Shown piece by piece: positions 42,764-51,053 of a DNA stretch of 64,000 nucleotides (its first letter is position 1; the number at the start of each line of letters is the position of its first letter). The notes under the pieces were generated by a model. That model did no database searches. It saw nothing but the letters and a program-made list of their open reading frames with translations, and was not told where the DNA came from. Made by a program: the position numbers and the translations under genes. This stretch comes from JALZCH01 sp036387315 (GTDB lineage: Bacteria; Acidobacteriota; Blastocatellia; Pyrinomonadales; Pyrinomonadaceae): the NCBI GenBank assembly GCA_036387315.1, contig DASVTY010000058.1:34118-98117 (forward strand), read 5' to 3'.

Positions 42764-44353
42764 TTAATTTGGCACAAATTCGTGGAGGTCGGCGGCTGCT
42801 CCGGCAGCCAAATTTTTAGCGGTTTCCAGAGCGTCTTGTTCCGATTTGTCAATCGAAACCACGACGCGAATCATCGCGCCGTCCGAGCGGCGGCGCGAAA
42901 TGCTGTCTAAAACGGTGAAAAACTTGTCTTTGTATTCATTTGCCACAAATCGCCCGCGCCCTTGATACCAGTAAATCATCAAGGCTTTCGATTGATTGTT
43001 TTCAATTACATAATTGTTGGCGACGAATTTCTGCCCGTCGGGCAAACCGATTTCCACTGGCTCGCTTTCGGTCATCGTCCAGCCCGAACCGGGCAGACAG
43101 TTGCGCGGGCTGTGATAAGTCGCGCCCGTGCGTTGAGTTTCATAATAACCGATGTAAAGATTCGCGCCTTTGCCCGAAGCCGGGACAAAATAATCGCGCA
43201 TCAAATAATCGTCCGAGCCGAGAACCGTTTCAACTTCAGTTTCAAAACGCTGGTCTGCGCCGTTTTGCCGCCAATCGCCGATTTTCGCCGGAAAATCTTT
43301 CAACAGTTTTCTGTCGGGACGAATTTCACCTGCCGCTTCGCGCCAATGAATCAGCGCGCCGCCCATTAGCAAAACCAGCAGCAAAAGCCAGTATTTAAAA
43401 GAAGAGGAGAAGAGGAGAAAAGGAGAAAAGGAGTGAAAATCAGTTTTGCTGATTTCTCCCTGTCTCCAGTTTAAATCCAGGATTTTTCCGACAAACAGCA
43501 GCAGCAGCAAAGCCGCGACATAAACCAGCCAGCCCGAAGCGCCGTGCAAAAAGCCCTGCGCGGTTTCGCTGCCGTAGTAATAAGCCAGAATCCCGGTCGC
43601 GGAGACGCGCACGCCGTTGGTTAAAACCGCAATCGGCAATGCGGCAAACATTAAAATTGCAGCGCGCCACAAATCAAAACTTTTTAAAGACGCGAAATTC
43701 CTCCGTCGGCTCGTAAAATAAGCATATACGAGCGCGAGCGTGACGAGCGTCATCAAAGAGCGAATCCCGCTGCACGCCTCGACGACTTCGAGCCAGATTG
43801 ATTGCGAAGCGCCGCGAGGCAGCAATTCGATGACGTTACCGAATTTCGCCGCCGGAATTCCGAACAGCCGAATTCCCCAAACCGCCAAATCCGTCGCCAA
43901 AAGCTGAAGCGGAAACGCGATTTTGTTAAAAAGAATCGTCGGAATCGGAATCGCCAGCGCGAGCAAAACAAACGGCACGACGAGCTTTTTCAACATTTGC
44001 CAGCCGAAAAAATAAATCGTAATTCCGGCGAGCATCAGCAGGAGCGAAAATCTCTGCGTAAAAAGCTCTGCACCCAAAATTCCGACGAGCAAAAGAAACA
44101 TCGCCGCTAAAATAGTGATTCCGCCCGCCGTAAACGCCGGGCGTTGTTCCAGTTTTCCCAGCTCGTCCTTTTCAAACCAGAGCAGAAAGCCAATTAAAAA
44201 GGGAATCAAAAGCCCGTGCGAATAGTTTTCGTCCGTCCACCAGGTTTGCGCGAGCAGCTTTAAAGCGGGCGCGTACAAAAACAGCAAAGTCGCGGCAAGC
44301 AGCAAAGGCTGCCAAAATTTGGCGAAACTGTTTTTAACCCAAGAATTTTGCAT
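42764..44353 (-). CDS. Exosortase-EpsI fusion protein
   Basis: The 529-aa protein joins two normally separate or loosely coupled parts. Residues 1-300 form a multi-pass exosortase with all three catalytic residues: Cys194 in VVEACSGIRSL, Arg249 in LTNGVRVSATG and His270 in GFLHGASGW. Residues about 320-529 form an EpsI/DUF3485 domain with a membrane segment and the hallmark HSPRNCLPGSGW (414-425). Exosortases cleave and transfer proteins carrying PEP-CTERM-like signals at the cell surface. The linker (about 305-318, DFHSFSPFLLFSSS) is encoded by an octamer repeat. It is the first gene of the EPS run. Confidence 0.92.
   Translation of the reverse strand: MQNSWVKNSFAKFWQPLLLAATLLFLYAPALKLLAQTWWTDENYSHGLLIPFLIGFLLWFEKDELGKLEQRPAFTAGGITILAAMFLLLVGILGAELFTQRFSLLLMLAGITIYFFGWQMLKKLVVPFVLLALAIPIPTILFNKIAFPLQLLATDLAVWGIRLFGIPAAKFGNVIELLPRGASQSIWLEVVEACSGIRSLMTLVTLALVYAYFTSRRRNFASLKSFDLWRAAILMFAALPIAVLTNGVRVSATGILAYYYGSETAQGFLHGASGWLVYVAALLLLLFVGKILDLNWRQGEISKTDFHSFSPFLLFSSSFKYWLLLLVLLMGGALIHWREAAGEIRPDRKLLKDFPAKIGDWRQNGADQRFETEVETVLGSDDYLMRDYFVPASGKGANLYIGYYETQRTGATYHSPRNCLPGSGWTMTESEPVEIGLPDGQKFVANNYVIENNQSKALMIYWYQGRGRFVANEYKDKFFTVLDSISRRRSDGAMIRVVVSIDKSEQDALETAKNLAAGAAADLHEFVPN
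43399..43433. repeat. AGAAGAGG/AGAAAAGG octamer array inside the exosortase-EpsI gene
   Basis: Four tandem octamers of pattern AGAARAGG are read on the minus strand as SFSPFLLFSSS in the linker between the exosortase and EpsI domains. They are one-sided, without a matching inverted arm. Confidence 0.8.
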
Positions 44354-44579
44354 CGAGCGAGAACTTTATTCGGTGTGCGAGAAACTGTAGCAGAAAAGAG
44401 CGGACAAATCGAGATTTGGGAAAACAAATCTCTTTAAGGAAATTAACGTAAAATTGGCTTTATGGCAATAAAAAAGTGAAATCACTAAAATAAAAATTCA
44501 AAAATAAGTCTGAATTCTTATTTAAGGTTCCACATTCTCTTACCGGATTCCAAAACGCTCCGGCAAGAAGCTGTTTTAT

Positions 44580-45698
44580 TTATAAGCTTTGTTCCTGTTG
44601 GTTGAGCGCCATTTCCAATCTTTCCAAACCTTCTATTAATGTCGAATTATCATTCCCTATTCCGATTCTAAGGTGCTGAGGCATTTCAAAAAATCTTCCC
44701 GGTACGATTGATGTTTCATATTTTTCCAGAAGAAGCGCGGTTAAAGCATCAACGCTTCCCTGCTTCAAACGCGGGAAAGAGACCGTGCCGAATTTATGTT
44801 CCGTCCATTCGAGACGGTCGCAGGACTTATAAAATGAATTGAGCGTTTTACTGTTAGTTTCGATAATGCTGCGGGCGCGATCTGCAATTCGATTAAGATT
44901 TGAAAGCGCAATGCAACTGAGCCTTTCGGCAGGGTGAGCGGGGATAACGCCGAAAAGATCATTTAATCGCCAAAGTTTTCGGGCAAGCTCCGGCTCAGCT
45001 AATATCCACCCGCAGCGCAGTCCGCTAAGCCCGTACACTTTAGTTAAGCTGCCGGTAACAATGAATTCCTTACCCAAGTGAAAGGCTGTAGGCGGCGTCT
45101 CTTCAAATAAAGCATCCAGGTAAACTTCATCAACAAGAACGCGTGCTCCGGTTTCCCGCGCAATATCGCCAATCTTTCTGAGCGTTTCATTGGAGATAAA
45201 CGCGCACGATGGATTATGCAGATTTGTTAAAACAATTAGCTTCGTTCGTGAGCTAACCTGACGAGCGACTTCTTCCGGTTCAATGCCGAACCCCGATTCG
45301 ACCGGACGAATAAACCTTTTAACATCGGCGCGTAAATATCGGGCTGTACTTATCAGAAGCTCATAAGTAGGCTGTTCAATCAGCACTTCATCTCCCGGTT
45401 CGAGAAGCGCAGCCATCACCAGATGATTAGCCATTGATGTGCCGGTTGCTGCAACAACGCATTCGGCAGGAACGCCGCATTTAGCAGCCAGAGCCTTTTG
45501 GAGTGGTTCATAACCGTAGTAGCTCGAACCGCTCAAATCCAAATCTTCTAATGTAACCGGCAGTTTTGATAACGGAAAATTCATCAGACCGCTTGAGGCG
45601 AGATTATAGCGGGCTTGTAAATTAGTTTTAGCCCATTGCATATATTCCGAACTCATCACTCGATTTGAATTCGGAACTTGAGAGAAATTGCTTGTCAT
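44580..45698 (-). CDS. PLP-dependent aminotransferase, class I/II
   Basis: This 372-aa protein is a fold-type I aminotransferase. It has the cofactor-phosphate region ATGTSMANHLV, the conserved Asn in LTNLHNPSC, Asp-x-x-Tyr in VLVDEVYLDALF, the Schiff-base lysine in VTGSLTKVYGLSGLRCGW, and the C-terminal substrate-carboxylate arginine in LRIGIG. It moves amino groups between an amino acid and a 2-oxo acid; the specificity cannot be read. It overlaps the permease gene by 4 bp (start/stop overlap) and is the last gene of the peptidase-permease operon, suggesting catabolism of an imported amino acid. Confidence 0.88.
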   Translation of the reverse strand: MTSNFSQVPNSNRVMSSEYMQWAKTNLQARYNLASSGLMNFPLSKLPVTLEDLDLSGSSYYGYEPLQKALAAKCGVPAECVVAATGTSMANHLVMAALLEPGDEVLIEQPTYELLISTARYLRADVKRFIRPVESGFGIEPEEVARQVSSRTKLIVLTNLHNPSCAFISNETLRKIGDIARETGARVLVDEVYLDALFEETPPTAFHLGKEFIVTGSLTKVYGLSGLRCGWILAEPELARKLWRLNDLFGVIPAHPAERLSCIALSNLNRIADRARSIIETNSKTLNSFYKSCDRLEWTEHKFGTVSFPRLKQGSVDALTALLLEKYETSIVPGRFFEMPQHLRIGIGNDNSTLIEGLERLEMALNQQEQSL

Positions 45699-47077
45699 TT
45701 ATCTTGACCCCGCCTGCGCCAGAAGAAATAAACGGGTATTCCGGCAATAACAATAATCAAACCGATCACACTGTTTGAAGGATAATTATAAAAAGTGCTG
45801 AAAACAATCAAAGCGCAGGCAGCAATAAACAAGGCGGTAGTAAATGGATGACCGGGAACGCGGTTATATGTTGTTCCGGTGTTCTCAATGTTTTCGTTAG
45901 TTTCAGGTTTATTCGAGCGAGTCGCGCGGCTGCGAAAGACAAAAAGCGCCGCTGCCGTTAATCCAAACCAAATAAAATCAATTGAAACAACATAATTCAG
46001 GATTTGTTCATATTTGCCGGAAAGCGCAATTATTATCGCCAGCGCTCCCTGCAAGGCGATTGCAAGAACGGGAGCGTGGGTGCGTTCGTTGAGTTTTGCG
46101 ACGCTTTGAAAGAAAAGCCTGTCTTTTGCCATCGCAAAATAAACGCGCGGGGCTGTCAGCATTCCCTGACTTAAAAAGCCCAGAGTAGAAATGGCTATTC
46201 CTAGAGCAATCAACGCCGCTCCGCGCTCGCCAAAGGCAATCCGCATAATTGTTGAGGCGGGAGTAGTGGTTGCTGCCAATCGTTCGGGACCGAGCGCATA
46301 AAGGCAAACGAGATTAACCAATGTGTACAGTAAAATAACTCCGATAACTCCGATTAAGAGACCGCGCGCTAAATCACGGCGAGGATTACGCATTTCACCC
46401 GACACAAAACTTGCTGTTTGCCATCCGCCGTAAGCGAACATCACGGGAATCAAAGCCGCTCCCATTGCAGTAAATAAATTTAATGAGAGAGGGCGATCCG
46501 GTGTGTTACCAAGTGAGCTTGCCGGTTCGGATACAAAGAAAAAGCCGCATACAATAAGTGCAAGAATGGCTAAAATCTTTAGAACCATTAAGGCATTCTG
46601 AACGCTGCTCCCCGCTCGAACGCCGAGACAGTTGATGATCGTCAATACTCCGAGAGTTAGCGTTGCGATAACCCAATCAGGTAAAGGAGCGTGAGTGATT
46701 TCCAAAAAGTACCGGGAAAAAGTAATGGCGACGGCAGCCATTCCGCCGGTTTGCGTAACCAACAATAAAGCCCATCCGTAAATAAATGCTACCGACGGAT
46801 GATAAGCCTCCCGTAAGTAAGCATATTGTCCTCCGACATCAGCGCATCTGTCCGCAAGCTCGGCGTAGATAAATGCTCCTAAAAGAGCAATCAAACCACC
46901 GAGCAGCCACGCACCTAAAATTAAGAATGGGGTTTGAACATGCTGCGCAACAACATAGGGATTGATAAAAATCCCGGAACCAATAATTCCGCCCATTACA
47001 ATCATGGTGGAATCAAAAAGTCCCAGGCGTTTAGCGAGTTTTGAAGTATCGGCAGTAGCTACAGTTTCACCTCCCAA
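45695..47077 (-). CDS. APC-family amino acid permease
   Basis: The 460-aa protein has about twelve membrane helices. It has the APC hallmark in the first helix (GLFDSTMIVMGGIIGSGIFI) and conserved segments YAELADRCADVGGQYAYLRE and GWQTASFVSGEMRNPRRDLA typical of LAT-like exchangers and permeases. It takes up an amino acid across the inner membrane; the substrate is unknown. No ATG precedes the first helix, so TTG 47077 is used; GGGAGG just after it may be part of coupling from upstream. It lies 38 bp after the S15 peptidase and overlaps the aminotransferase start. Confidence 0.9.
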   Translation of the reverse strand: MGGETVATADTSKLAKRLGLFDSTMIVMGGIIGSGIFINPYVVAQHVQTPFLILGAWLLGGLIALLGAFIYAELADRCADVGGQYAYLREAYHPSVAFIYGWALLLVTQTGGMAAVAITFSRYFLEITHAPLPDWVIATLTLGVLTIINCLGVRAGSSVQNALMVLKILAILALIVCGFFFVSEPASSLGNTPDRPLSLNLFTAMGAALIPVMFAYGGWQTASFVSGEMRNPRRDLARGLLIGVIGVILLYTLVNLVCLYALGPERLAATTTPASTIMRIAFGERGAALIALGIAISTLGFLSQGMLTAPRVYFAMAKDRLFFQSVAKLNERTHAPVLAIALQGALAIIIALSGKYEQILNYVVSIDFIWFGLTAAALFVFRSRATRSNKPETNENIENTGTTYNRVPGHPFTTALFIAACALIVFSTFYNYPSNSVIGLIIVIAGIPVYFFWRRRGQDK

Positions 47078-47115
47078 AAGGTCTTTCTTAGACTGTTTTA
47101 CATTATTTCCTTCTA

Positions 47116-49302
47116 TTACCGGGCAGTAACAGAAACGCTGATATGCGACGGATATTTTGGCGAATGATAAACGCGCTGACTTGCTCTTTGATAATCGCTT
47201 TCTTTGGCGAGAAAGATGTTTTCAACAAACTTTTGCGGATTGCGGTCATAAAGCGGAAACCAGGTGCTTTGTACTTGCACCATAATCCGATGACCTTTTT
47301 TGAACGTGTAATTGTTGCCGCGCAAATCAATCGTGTATTCGCTGATTTTGTTAGGCTCAATCGCTTCCGCCTTTTCAAAACTGCGGCGATAGCGACCGCG
47401 AAAAATCTCGCTGGCGACCATAAATTGATAATTTGCCATTTTCGCATCCGCAGTGTATTCAGCCGGATAAACATCAATCAGTTTCACTACCCAATCGCTG
47501 TCCGAACCCGTTGTCGAAGCAAAAAGATGCGCAAAGATGTCGCCCGTAATCGTAACGTCTTCGCTCAAAACGTCCGATTGCCATGAAAGAACATCTTTGC
47601 GGTCGGAGAGAAAACGTTGGTCGTCGGATAGCCACGTAAACCATGATGAGCCTTGCGCGTAAGTTCCTAAAATCGGTTGTTTGCGATACGGAATCGGGTT
47701 TGCAGGATCGGAAACGTATGTGTCAAACTCCTCGCCTTTGTTTGCCGGTTTCTGAAACGAAACCTTTCCGCCAGACTGCAAATACAATTCGCGTTTTTGC
47801 AGATTTTGCTTCGGCGTCCAGGAATCGTAAGTCATCCATTTGTTTGAACCGGACTGGAAAATTGTAGCTTCCGCCAGCTTTAAAGCGCCTTTGCCTTTGA
47901 GATGATAGGCAAACCACGGAGCTTGTATTTCGCTGCGAAAATATCTTCCGGTATCGCTGCCGAAATCAATCGCGCCCAATCTGCGTCCGCGTCCGCCCCA
48001 TCCGCCGTGATTCCAAGGTCCCATGACGAGAAAAACCTGATTGTCGCGGTCGGTTTTTTCCAGAGTTTTGTAAGTTACAAGCGGTCCGTATAAATCTTCC
48101 TGATCCCACCAGCCGCCGACAATGAGCGTCGGAATACTCGTTTCTTTTAAATAATTCGGCACTGCGCGTTGTTGCCAGTAGGAATCCCAGTTCGGATGAG
48201 CGACGGCATTATTCCAGGTAGCGGATTTGTTGCCGAGCTTATTGACCAGCGCCCCGACGGTTTTTAAATCGAAATACCAATCAAAAGCGTCCGGTTTATC
48301 GAGCTTTACTGCGCCTTCGCCCTCGCCTTTGACCGTTTCGAGCAAATAAGCCCAATCGTGGGCGTATGTCTGGCGAAAAGCGCCGTGATGAAATAAATCA
48401 TCGCCCATCCAAAGATCGCCGATTGGAGCTTGGGGCGAAGAGGTTTTGAGCGCGGGATGCGGATCAATGAGCGCGACCGACGACAGCCAACCGCCATACG
48501 AAACGCCGTAAATGCCGACTCGCCCGTTATTGTTGGCGACGTTTTTAAGCAAATACTCAATAGTGTCGTAAGTGTCCGTGCTTTCGTCAACGGCTTTCGG
48601 GTCGCGATGATCTACCGGCGGGCGCACCATAACGAATTCGCCTTCGGACTGATACCGCCCGCGAATGTCCTGAAAGACAAAAACATAGCCGTCTTTAACG
48701 AGTTCAGGTCGCGAACCGTTCACTCCGCTCGAATTCCAACCTTTGACGCCGTAAGGCGAGCGCTCGATTAAAACAGGAAGCGGCTCGGTTTGGTTTTCGG
48801 GCGTAAAAATAACTGTAAAAAGCTTAATACCGTCGCGCATCGGAATCATCGCTTCGGTGCGTTTAAATTGAATGCGCGTATCCTTTGCGGGCTGGTCGGC
48901 AATCCGCTTGACGGTAAAATCTCTGCCGCCCTGTCGCCAGATCATGCTATTAACGCGCCCCGTTGCGGCATCGCGCACAAACTCGGCTGAAGCAGGAGCA
49001 ACTTTTAAGAAAAACTTGTTTTCGGCTGTGGGGAAAATCTCAAGTTTGTCCTGATTGGTGACTTGCAGGTAAAACTTTTCGCCTTCACGGAAAAATGAGA
49101 AAACTGTTCCTCCGAGATTAGCTGCGTCTTCATATTGTCCGATGTAAGAATCGAAAATCTTTGGGTCAATCTTAACTTCGACAGGAGAAGGTTGCGGCGC
49201 CGGCGGTTGTGCCAAAGGTTGAGCCGCAGCTTGTGCAAATGCAATCCATAACAGAGCAAAAAAGGTAAATCTAAAAATATTAGCTAAGCGAAGTGTTTTC
49301 AT
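47116..49302 (-). CDS. CocE/NonD-family (S15) hydrolase, secreted X-Pro dipeptidyl-peptidase-like
   Basis: The 728-aa protein has a signal peptide (FRFTFFALLWIAFAQAAAQ) and an N-terminal DUF3471-like beta-domain (about 35-140). An alpha/beta-hydrolase of the S15 family follows, with nucleophile motif GVSYGGW near residue 265, FQDIRGRYQSEGEF, VGGWWDQEDLYGP and MGPWNHGGWG carrying the acid and histidine. A C-terminal jelly-roll domain closes the protein. S15 enzymes release X-Pro dipeptides or hydrolyse esters such as cocaine-like and glutaryl compounds. Followed by an amino-acid permease and aminotransferase, peptide use is likely. ATG 49302 with GGGGA 8 nt upstream is preferred over the frame start at 49347. 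Confidence 0.88.
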   Translation of the reverse strand: MKTLRLANIFRFTFFALLWIAFAQAAAQPLAQPPAPQPSPVEVKIDPKIFDSYIGQYEDAANLGGTVFSFFREGEKFYLQVTNQDKLEIFPTAENKFFLKVAPASAEFVRDAATGRVNSMIWRQGGRDFTVKRIADQPAKDTRIQFKRTEAMIPMRDGIKLFTVIFTPENQTEPLPVLIERSPYGVKGWNSSGVNGSRPELVKDGYVFVFQDIRGRYQSEGEFVMVRPPVDHRDPKAVDESTDTYDTIEYLLKNVANNNGRVGIYGVSYGGWLSSVALIDPHPALKTSSPQAPIGDLWMGDDLFHHGAFRQTYAHDWAYLLETVKGEGEGAVKLDKPDAFDWYFDLKTVGALVNKLGNKSATWNNAVAHPNWDSYWQQRAVPNYLKETSIPTLIVGGWWDQEDLYGPLVTYKTLEKTDRDNQVFLVMGPWNHGGWGGRGRRLGAIDFGSDTGRYFRSEIQAPWFAYHLKGKGALKLAEATIFQSGSNKWMTYDSWTPKQNLQKRELYLQSGGKVSFQKPANKGEEFDTYVSDPANPIPYRKQPILGTYAQGSSWFTWLSDDQRFLSDRKDVLSWQSDVLSEDVTITGDIFAHLFASTTGSDSDWVVKLIDVYPAEYTADAKMANYQFMVASEIFRGRYRRSFEKAEAIEPNKISEYTIDLRGNNYTFKKGHRIMVQVQSTWFPLYDRNPQKFVENIFLAKESDYQRASQRVYHSPKYPSHISVSVTAR

Positions 49303-49401
49303 GATTGAAATCCCCAGGAAGATTGATTCTGACCGATTCGCGATCAATTTATCACTCTTGCGAATTTAAACAAAGTTTCGCTTATTCCAATCGCGTAACT
49401 T

Positions 49402-49451
49402 CTATTAGTTTTGCACATTCCATTAACTATTAGTTTTGCACATTCCATTAA
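49402..49451. repeat. Exact 25-bp tandem duplication across a gene end
   Basis: Positions 49402-49426 and 49427-49451 are identical 25-bp units. The stop codon of the minus-strand gene lies in the outer copy; the inner copy encodes its last residues. It is a recent slip duplication with a minimal effect on the protein. Confidence 0.9.
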
Positions 49452-49851
49452 CCAAACTTACTTTCGGCTCTTCAATAAACATACAGTCAGACATTGCATC
49501 CGTTTCTTTGTTGATTTTCTCTTCTATGGAATTGTACCGATCCACCAACCGTTTTAATTTATTTTCATTGGTTTGTAAGGTTGAATAAATCAAATAAGTC
49601 TTCGGTCCGCCGCAAGCCTTTGCCCCGAATGCAATAACCCGGCATTGATTCAAACGTTTTGCCCGGGGTTTTCCGATTTCACGATCAATTTCTTTTTTTA
49701 GTTTCTTTAAATTAGCTTGATTCGATTGTTCATTATTTACAGCATCGTCAAGAAGACGCGGATTAACTTTCTCATTCGGGTTTATTGTTAGCGCTAAAGA
49801 GACGCCGACAAAAACAATCAGCAGTAAGGTTAATTTGGATAAAAACTTCAT
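49423..49851 (-). CDS. Hypothetical small secreted protein
   Basis: This 142-aa protein has a signal peptide (KLTLLLIVFVGVSLALT) and a charged helical mature region with four cysteines (NQCRV, KACGG, SDCMF, GMCKT), probably two disulfides. A coiled-coil-like stretch lies at about 75-110 (NENKLKRLVDRYNSIEEKIN). No family was recognised. GAGGAA lies 9 nt before the ATG. The C-terminus is shaped by the 25-bp tandem duplication at 49402-49451. It is in the same direction as the IsdG-like gene upstream, 56 bp apart. Confidence 0.65.
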   Translation of the reverse strand: MKFLSKLTLLLIVFVGVSLALTINPNEKVNPRLLDDAVNNEQSNQANLKKLKKEIDREIGKPRAKRLNQCRVIAFGAKACGGPKTYLIYSTLQTNENKLKRLVDRYNSIEEKINKETDAMSDCMFIEEPKVSLVNGMCKTNS

Positions 49852-49907
49852 ATTACTTATTCCTCTAAATATAAAAACTAACTAAAAGAACCTTTAGATT
49901 GCGGATA

Positions 49908-50264
49908 TTAATGCATTTTAAATGGTCCGCCTTTAGTTTCCGGCTTTAGCTCCGGTCTCGAAGAATCCTGTACTACTTCATGCATCTCTAAAACGTTGGG
50001 TTTAAAATATGCCTCTTTCGGCAGAGTGCCTGATTGAGCATGACCTTTGACGAAAGCATCTGAACGCACCCAATTCATAAAATCATCGCGGCTATCCCAA
50101 AGTGTAAACACAATATAAGGATCGCCTTCATTGACCGGACGTAAAACCTGGTTGGAAACGAATCCGGGCATTTCATCAACCAACCTTGCTCTTTCGCGAA
50201 ACACTTTTTCAAATGCTTCCGAGTATTCAGCTTTTACATAGATGCGATTTGCTACGGTAATCAT
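49908..50264 (-). CDS. IsdG/ABM-fold heme-degrading monooxygenase-like protein
   Basis: This 118-aa protein is an antibiotic-biosynthesis-monooxygenase (ABM) fold protein. It has Asn6, Trp65 and His75 at the spacing of the IsdG/IsdI catalytic triad (N7, W66, H76). These enzymes open heme to release iron. The sequence around them (TVANRIYVKAEYSEAFEKVF, GHAQSG) agrees. Other ABM proteins have different functions, so heme use rests on the triad. AAAAAGGAG lies 6 nt before the ATG. It is divergent from the methyltransferase gene, with 50 bp between starts. Confidence 0.8.
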   Translation of the reverse strand: MITVANRIYVKAEYSEAFEKVFRERARLVDEMPGFVSNQVLRPVNEGDPYIVFTLWDSRDDFMNWVRSDAFVKGHAQSGTLPKEAYFKPNVLEMHEVVQDSSRPELKPETKGGPFKMH

Positions 50265-50314
50265 TTAAAACTCCTTTTTATATAGCTTACCAATTAAAAA
50301 TAATCTAAGCTCGA

Positions 50315-50938
50315 ATGATGATAACCGTACGAGAGTTATTTGGCGATATAGATATTTATCTGTTCGATCAAATATTGAAAGGCAGATTCAGCCCCAATAT
50401 GAAAATATTGGATGCCGGATGCGGCGGCGGGCGCAATCTTGTTTATTTTTTGCGTCAGGGATATGAAGTTTTCGGAGTTGATCGAAATCGGCAAGCTATT
50501 GAACAAGTCCAAAGTCTTGCAGCGAGCCTTGCTCCAAATTTATCCGAGAATAATTTCCAGGTTTCATCGGTAGAAAAGATGCCGTTTCCCGTTGAGCATT
50601 TTGATGTGGTTATCAGCAGCGCTGTCTTGCACTTTGCCGGAAACGAAGAACACTTTCACGAAATGCTTACAGAGATGTGGAGGGTACTAAAAAGCAACGG
50701 TTTATTTTTTGCGCGGCTTGCCTCTTCCATTGGAATTGAAGATAGAATTCAACACATTCAAAATCGAAGATTTTTATTACCGGATGGCTCGGAACGGTTT
50801 CTTGTTGATGAGGATTTGCTAACGAATGTCACAAATGAAATTGGCGCTATTTGGCAGGAGCCTCTGAAAACAACGAATGTGCAAAACCTCCGCTGTATGT
50901 CCACTTGGGTATTGCGAAAGAATCTCACTAAAAATTAA
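50315..50938 (+). CDS. Class I SAM-dependent methyltransferase
   Basis: This 207-aa protein has the SAM-binding motif ILDAGCGGGRNLVYFL (about 31-46), the acidic ribose-binding VFGVDRNRQAIE, motif II/III equivalents MPFPVEHFDVVISSAVLHF and MWRVLKSNGLFFARL. This is a Methyltransf_11/25-type fold; the substrate is unknown. Two ATGs in a row (50315, 50318) are possible starts, without a clear ribosome site, suggesting leaderless or weak translation. It converges with the M24 peptidase at a structured intergenic region. Confidence 0.85.
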   Translation: MMITVRELFGDIDIYLFDQILKGRFSPNMKILDAGCGGGRNLVYFLRQGYEVFGVDRNRQAIEQVQSLAASLAPNLSENNFQVSSVEKMPFPVEHFDVVISSAVLHFAGNEEHFHEMLTEMWRVLKSNGLFFARLASSIGIEDRIQHIQNRRFLLPDGSERFLVDEDLLTNVTNEIGAIWQEPLKTTNVQNLRCMSTWVLRKNLTKN

Positions 50939-50997
50939 CTTCTTGAAAGCGAATTGTCCAATAGCTTTCTATGCCTTTATTTCTATATTAACGTCAA

Positions 50998-51047
50998 TTC
51001 GGGATAAGCCGATGAAATCGGCTTTAGTTCATTTTTCTTATCCCGAA
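50998..51047. terminator. Nested hairpin between convergent genes
   Basis: TTCGGGATAAG (50998-51008) pairs with CTTATCCCGAA (51037-51047). Inside lies a second hairpin AAGCCGAT-GAA-ATCGGCTT (51006-51024), and an outer AACGT/ACGTT pair extends the structure. The inner stem is followed by TTTAGTTC and a T-run. It separates the methyltransferase and M24 peptidase genes and probably terminates both. Confidence 0.65.
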
Positions 51048-51053
51048 CTCACG

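Noticed and set aside
44410..44435. GAGATTTG/CAAATCTC hairpin between the aminotransferase operon and the exosortase gene
   Set aside because: The stem is short and AT-rich and the following T-run is weak on both strands, so it was not listed as a terminator.
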